Origin: Candidatus Aenigmatarchaeota archaeon
GTDB lineage: Archaea > Aenigmatarchaeota > Aenigmatarchaeia > QMZP01
Reading direction: 5' to 3'
Length of the DNA stretch: 5,281 bases
Assembly (NCBI GenBank): GCA_030672315.1
Contig: DAOVGQ010000036.1
Coordinates: 1 to 5,281, forward strand
Shown here piece after piece: positions 4,836-5,281 of the stretch. The stretch's first letter is position 1, and each line of letters opens with the position of its first letter. Under the pieces are notes generated by a model, which was not told the DNA's origin, did no database searches, and was given only the letters and a program-made list of their open reading frames with translations. Position numbers and translations under genes: made by a program.

Positions 4836-4865
4836 TTTAGGTAGGTTGGGAAAAACCGAACGAGT
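4836..4865 (-). other. Canonical-position (37/38) intron of tRNA-Ser
   Basis: Thirty bases separate G37 from A38. The extra sequence contains GGTT-TTTCCC-AACC, which can form the intron's inner hairpin. Flanking exon bases form CACGAT/ATCGTG. The 4-bp centre of a strict bulge-helix-bulge is not well formed, so the site is a relaxed motif. Run-of-A ambiguity allows the 3' end to slide by up to three bases. Confidence 0.65.
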
Positions 4866-4881
4866 CTCCAATCGTGCGCGT

Positions 4882-4922
4882 TCTCCGGATGAACCTGCCT
4901 GCAGAGCGAGACAGGTAATCAC
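4882..4922 (-). other. D-loop intron of tRNA-Ser
   Basis: Forty-one bases interrupt the D-loop between GAACGGTTA and ACGC. Pairing across the insertion includes CGG/CCG near the splice sites, TGA/TCA next to it, and ACCTG/CAGGT deeper inside, giving bulges TTAG on the 5' side and GAGAA on the 3' side. Removal restores a standard D-loop with GG and a closing GCG/CGC stem. Introns at this position are noncanonical and need a splicing endonuclease of broad specificity. Confidence 0.65.
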
Positions 4923-5083
4923 TAACCGTTCCGCCACCCCGGCTTTATCTTGGAAAGGCACCTTATGCAGACCCCGTGCTCAGCAGAGTAGTGGGCCGAG
5001 CAGACTATGGCCCCGCACATTCTGCATGTATAGGCAGGATCTGCAACCCCGCCACATATCGAGCACAATCCTGGCCTCTCCAT
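4922..5083 (-). CDS. Small HIT-type-like zinc-finger protein
   Basis: The 53-residue protein MERPGLCSICGG... has cysteine/histidine pairs C7-C10, C20-C23, C28-H31 and H36/C39-C42. This spacing fits a cross-brace, two-zinc finger of the HIT/B-box kind, with the Y-T-C-x-x-C and C-S-x-x-H elements seen in HIT fingers. Such small fingers usually mediate protein or RNA contacts; the partner is unknown. The ATG at 5083 lies about 20 bases from a TATA box (5103-5112), suggesting a leaderless message. The last seven codons and the stop overlap the 5' part of tRNA-Ser. Its TAG stop uses the last D-loop exon base and the first intron base. The C-terminal tail GWRNG encoded by tRNA bases has no recognisable role. 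Confidence 0.8.
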   Translation of the reverse strand: MERPGLCSICGGVADPAYTCRMCGAIVCSAHYSAEHGVCIRCLSKIKPGWRNG

Positions 5084-5102
5084 AGTATCTAATTCTCCTC
5101 TT

Positions 5103-5112
5103 GTTTATAAAC
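5103..5112. promoter_or_regulatory. Palindromic TATA box shared by divergent genes
   Basis: GTTTATAAAC is a perfect 10-base palindrome. It is 20 bases from the zinc-finger ATG (minus) and 28 bases from the DHH ATG (plus), both compatible with leaderless or near-leaderless messages. No other strong TATA box is seen in the 57-base gap. Confidence 0.55.
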
Positions 5113-5140
5113 TTTTATTCTGAACCTGCAATAATTATAC

Positions 5141-5281
5141 ATGCCAGAAACCACGATTCTCACCCATGCCGACCCTGACGGCATATGCGCCGGGGCTGTT
5201 GCACTATCCAGATTCCCCGGCTCCACGGTATTCTTCACCAGGCCCACATCATTATATTCAGACCTCCTGCATACAGAATCC
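5141..5281 (+). CDS. DHH-family phosphoesterase, N-terminal part (partial)
   Basis: Forty-seven residues are visible before the right edge. They open with TILTHADPDGICAGAVAL, the first motif of the DHH superfamily (H9, D11, D13 as likely manganese ligands, then G14 and a small-residue helix). Members include RecJ-like nucleases, the archaeal GAN nuclease and oligonucleotide or cyclic-dinucleotide phosphodiesterases. The fragment cannot tell these apart; the DPDG variant with a downstream A-G-A-V-A-L helix suits the archaeal RecJ-like group. No ribosome-binding sequence precedes the ATG, matching a leaderless start from the palindromic TATA box. Confidence 0.78.
   Translation, partial: MPETTILTHADPDGICAGAVALSRFPGSTVFFTRPTSLYSDLLHTES

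Larger units (their letters stand above)
4790..4943 (-). tRNA. tRNA-Ser(GGA) with two introns (D-loop and 37/38)
   Basis: Minus strand: acceptor GCCGGGG (4943-4937) pairs with CCCCGGC (4797-4791), with discriminator G at 4790 as usual for archaeal tRNA-Ser. The D-stem is GCG (4934-4932) with CGC (4880-4878), and the D-loop begins GAACGGTTA. The anticodon arm is CACGA-TT-GGA-G...A-TCGTG with anticodon GGA at 4869-4867. The class II variable arm is TGTCC-GAAA-GGACGT, and the T-arm GCAGG-TTCAAGT-CCTGT. Removing 41 nt from the D-loop (4922-4882) and 30 nt after position 37 (4865-4836) leaves an 83-nt tRNA. CCA is not encoded. No separate TATA box is obvious, so it is probably transcribed together with the zinc-finger gene whose 3' end it overlaps. 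Confidence 0.88.

Noticed and set aside
4680..4961. 93-residue minus-strand frame across tRNA-Ser and the convergent gap
   Set aside because: It lies over both tRNA exons and introns and overlaps the zinc-finger gene in another frame; no domain pattern.

Overview
The window is archaeal. It encodes an archaeal-type elongation factor 1-alpha and an archaeal cis-prenyltransferase. Genes are preceded by TATA boxes at leaderless or short-leader distances, followed by T-runs, and both tRNA genes carry introns. Noncanonical tRNA introns (D-loop and T-loop) occur in Thermoproteales and in some small-genome DPANN lineages. I cannot assign a phylum from the sequence alone.

Layout. (a) 1-83: the tail of an unidentified coiled-coil protein, plus strand. 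(b) 84-676: about 590 bases without a credible protein gene. A tRNA-Leu(GAG) on the minus strand (368-526) is interrupted in its T-loop by a 75-nt intron. The last 15 bases of this tRNA plus 5 intron bases recur perfectly 257 bases further downstream (110-129). The DNA between the two copies is almost entirely foldable. One of its hairpins recurs twice upstream of the tRNA, with a compensatory base change. This is the most unusual part of the window. (c) 677-2366, minus strand: a two-gene unit of an uncharacterised multi-pass membrane protein followed after 19-31 bases by a PHP-domain metallophosphoesterase. (d) 2367-2477: a divergent promoter region. (e) 2478-3188, plus: cis-prenyltransferase, probably making the polyprenyl diphosphate for lipid-linked glycan carriers. 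(f) 3189-3392: the EF-1-alpha promoter and a structured leader. (g) 3393-4673, plus: EF-1-alpha, followed by a terminator. (h) 4790-5083, minus: a 53-residue zinc-finger gene whose 3' end runs into a tRNA-Ser(GGA) gene that has two introns, one in the D-loop and one at the usual 37/38 site. (i) 5084-5281: a palindromic TATA box probably serving both directions, then the start of a DHH-family phosphoesterase on the plus strand.

The protein-coding genes look like ordinary core genes: translation (EF-1-alpha, two tRNAs), isoprenoid lipid carrier synthesis and two metal-dependent phosphoesterases. The noteworthy content is in the RNA genes: the duplicated tRNA-Leu 3' end with its structured insert and dispersed hairpin family, the two-intron tRNA-Ser, and the protein gene whose stop codon lies across a tRNA exon/intron boundary.
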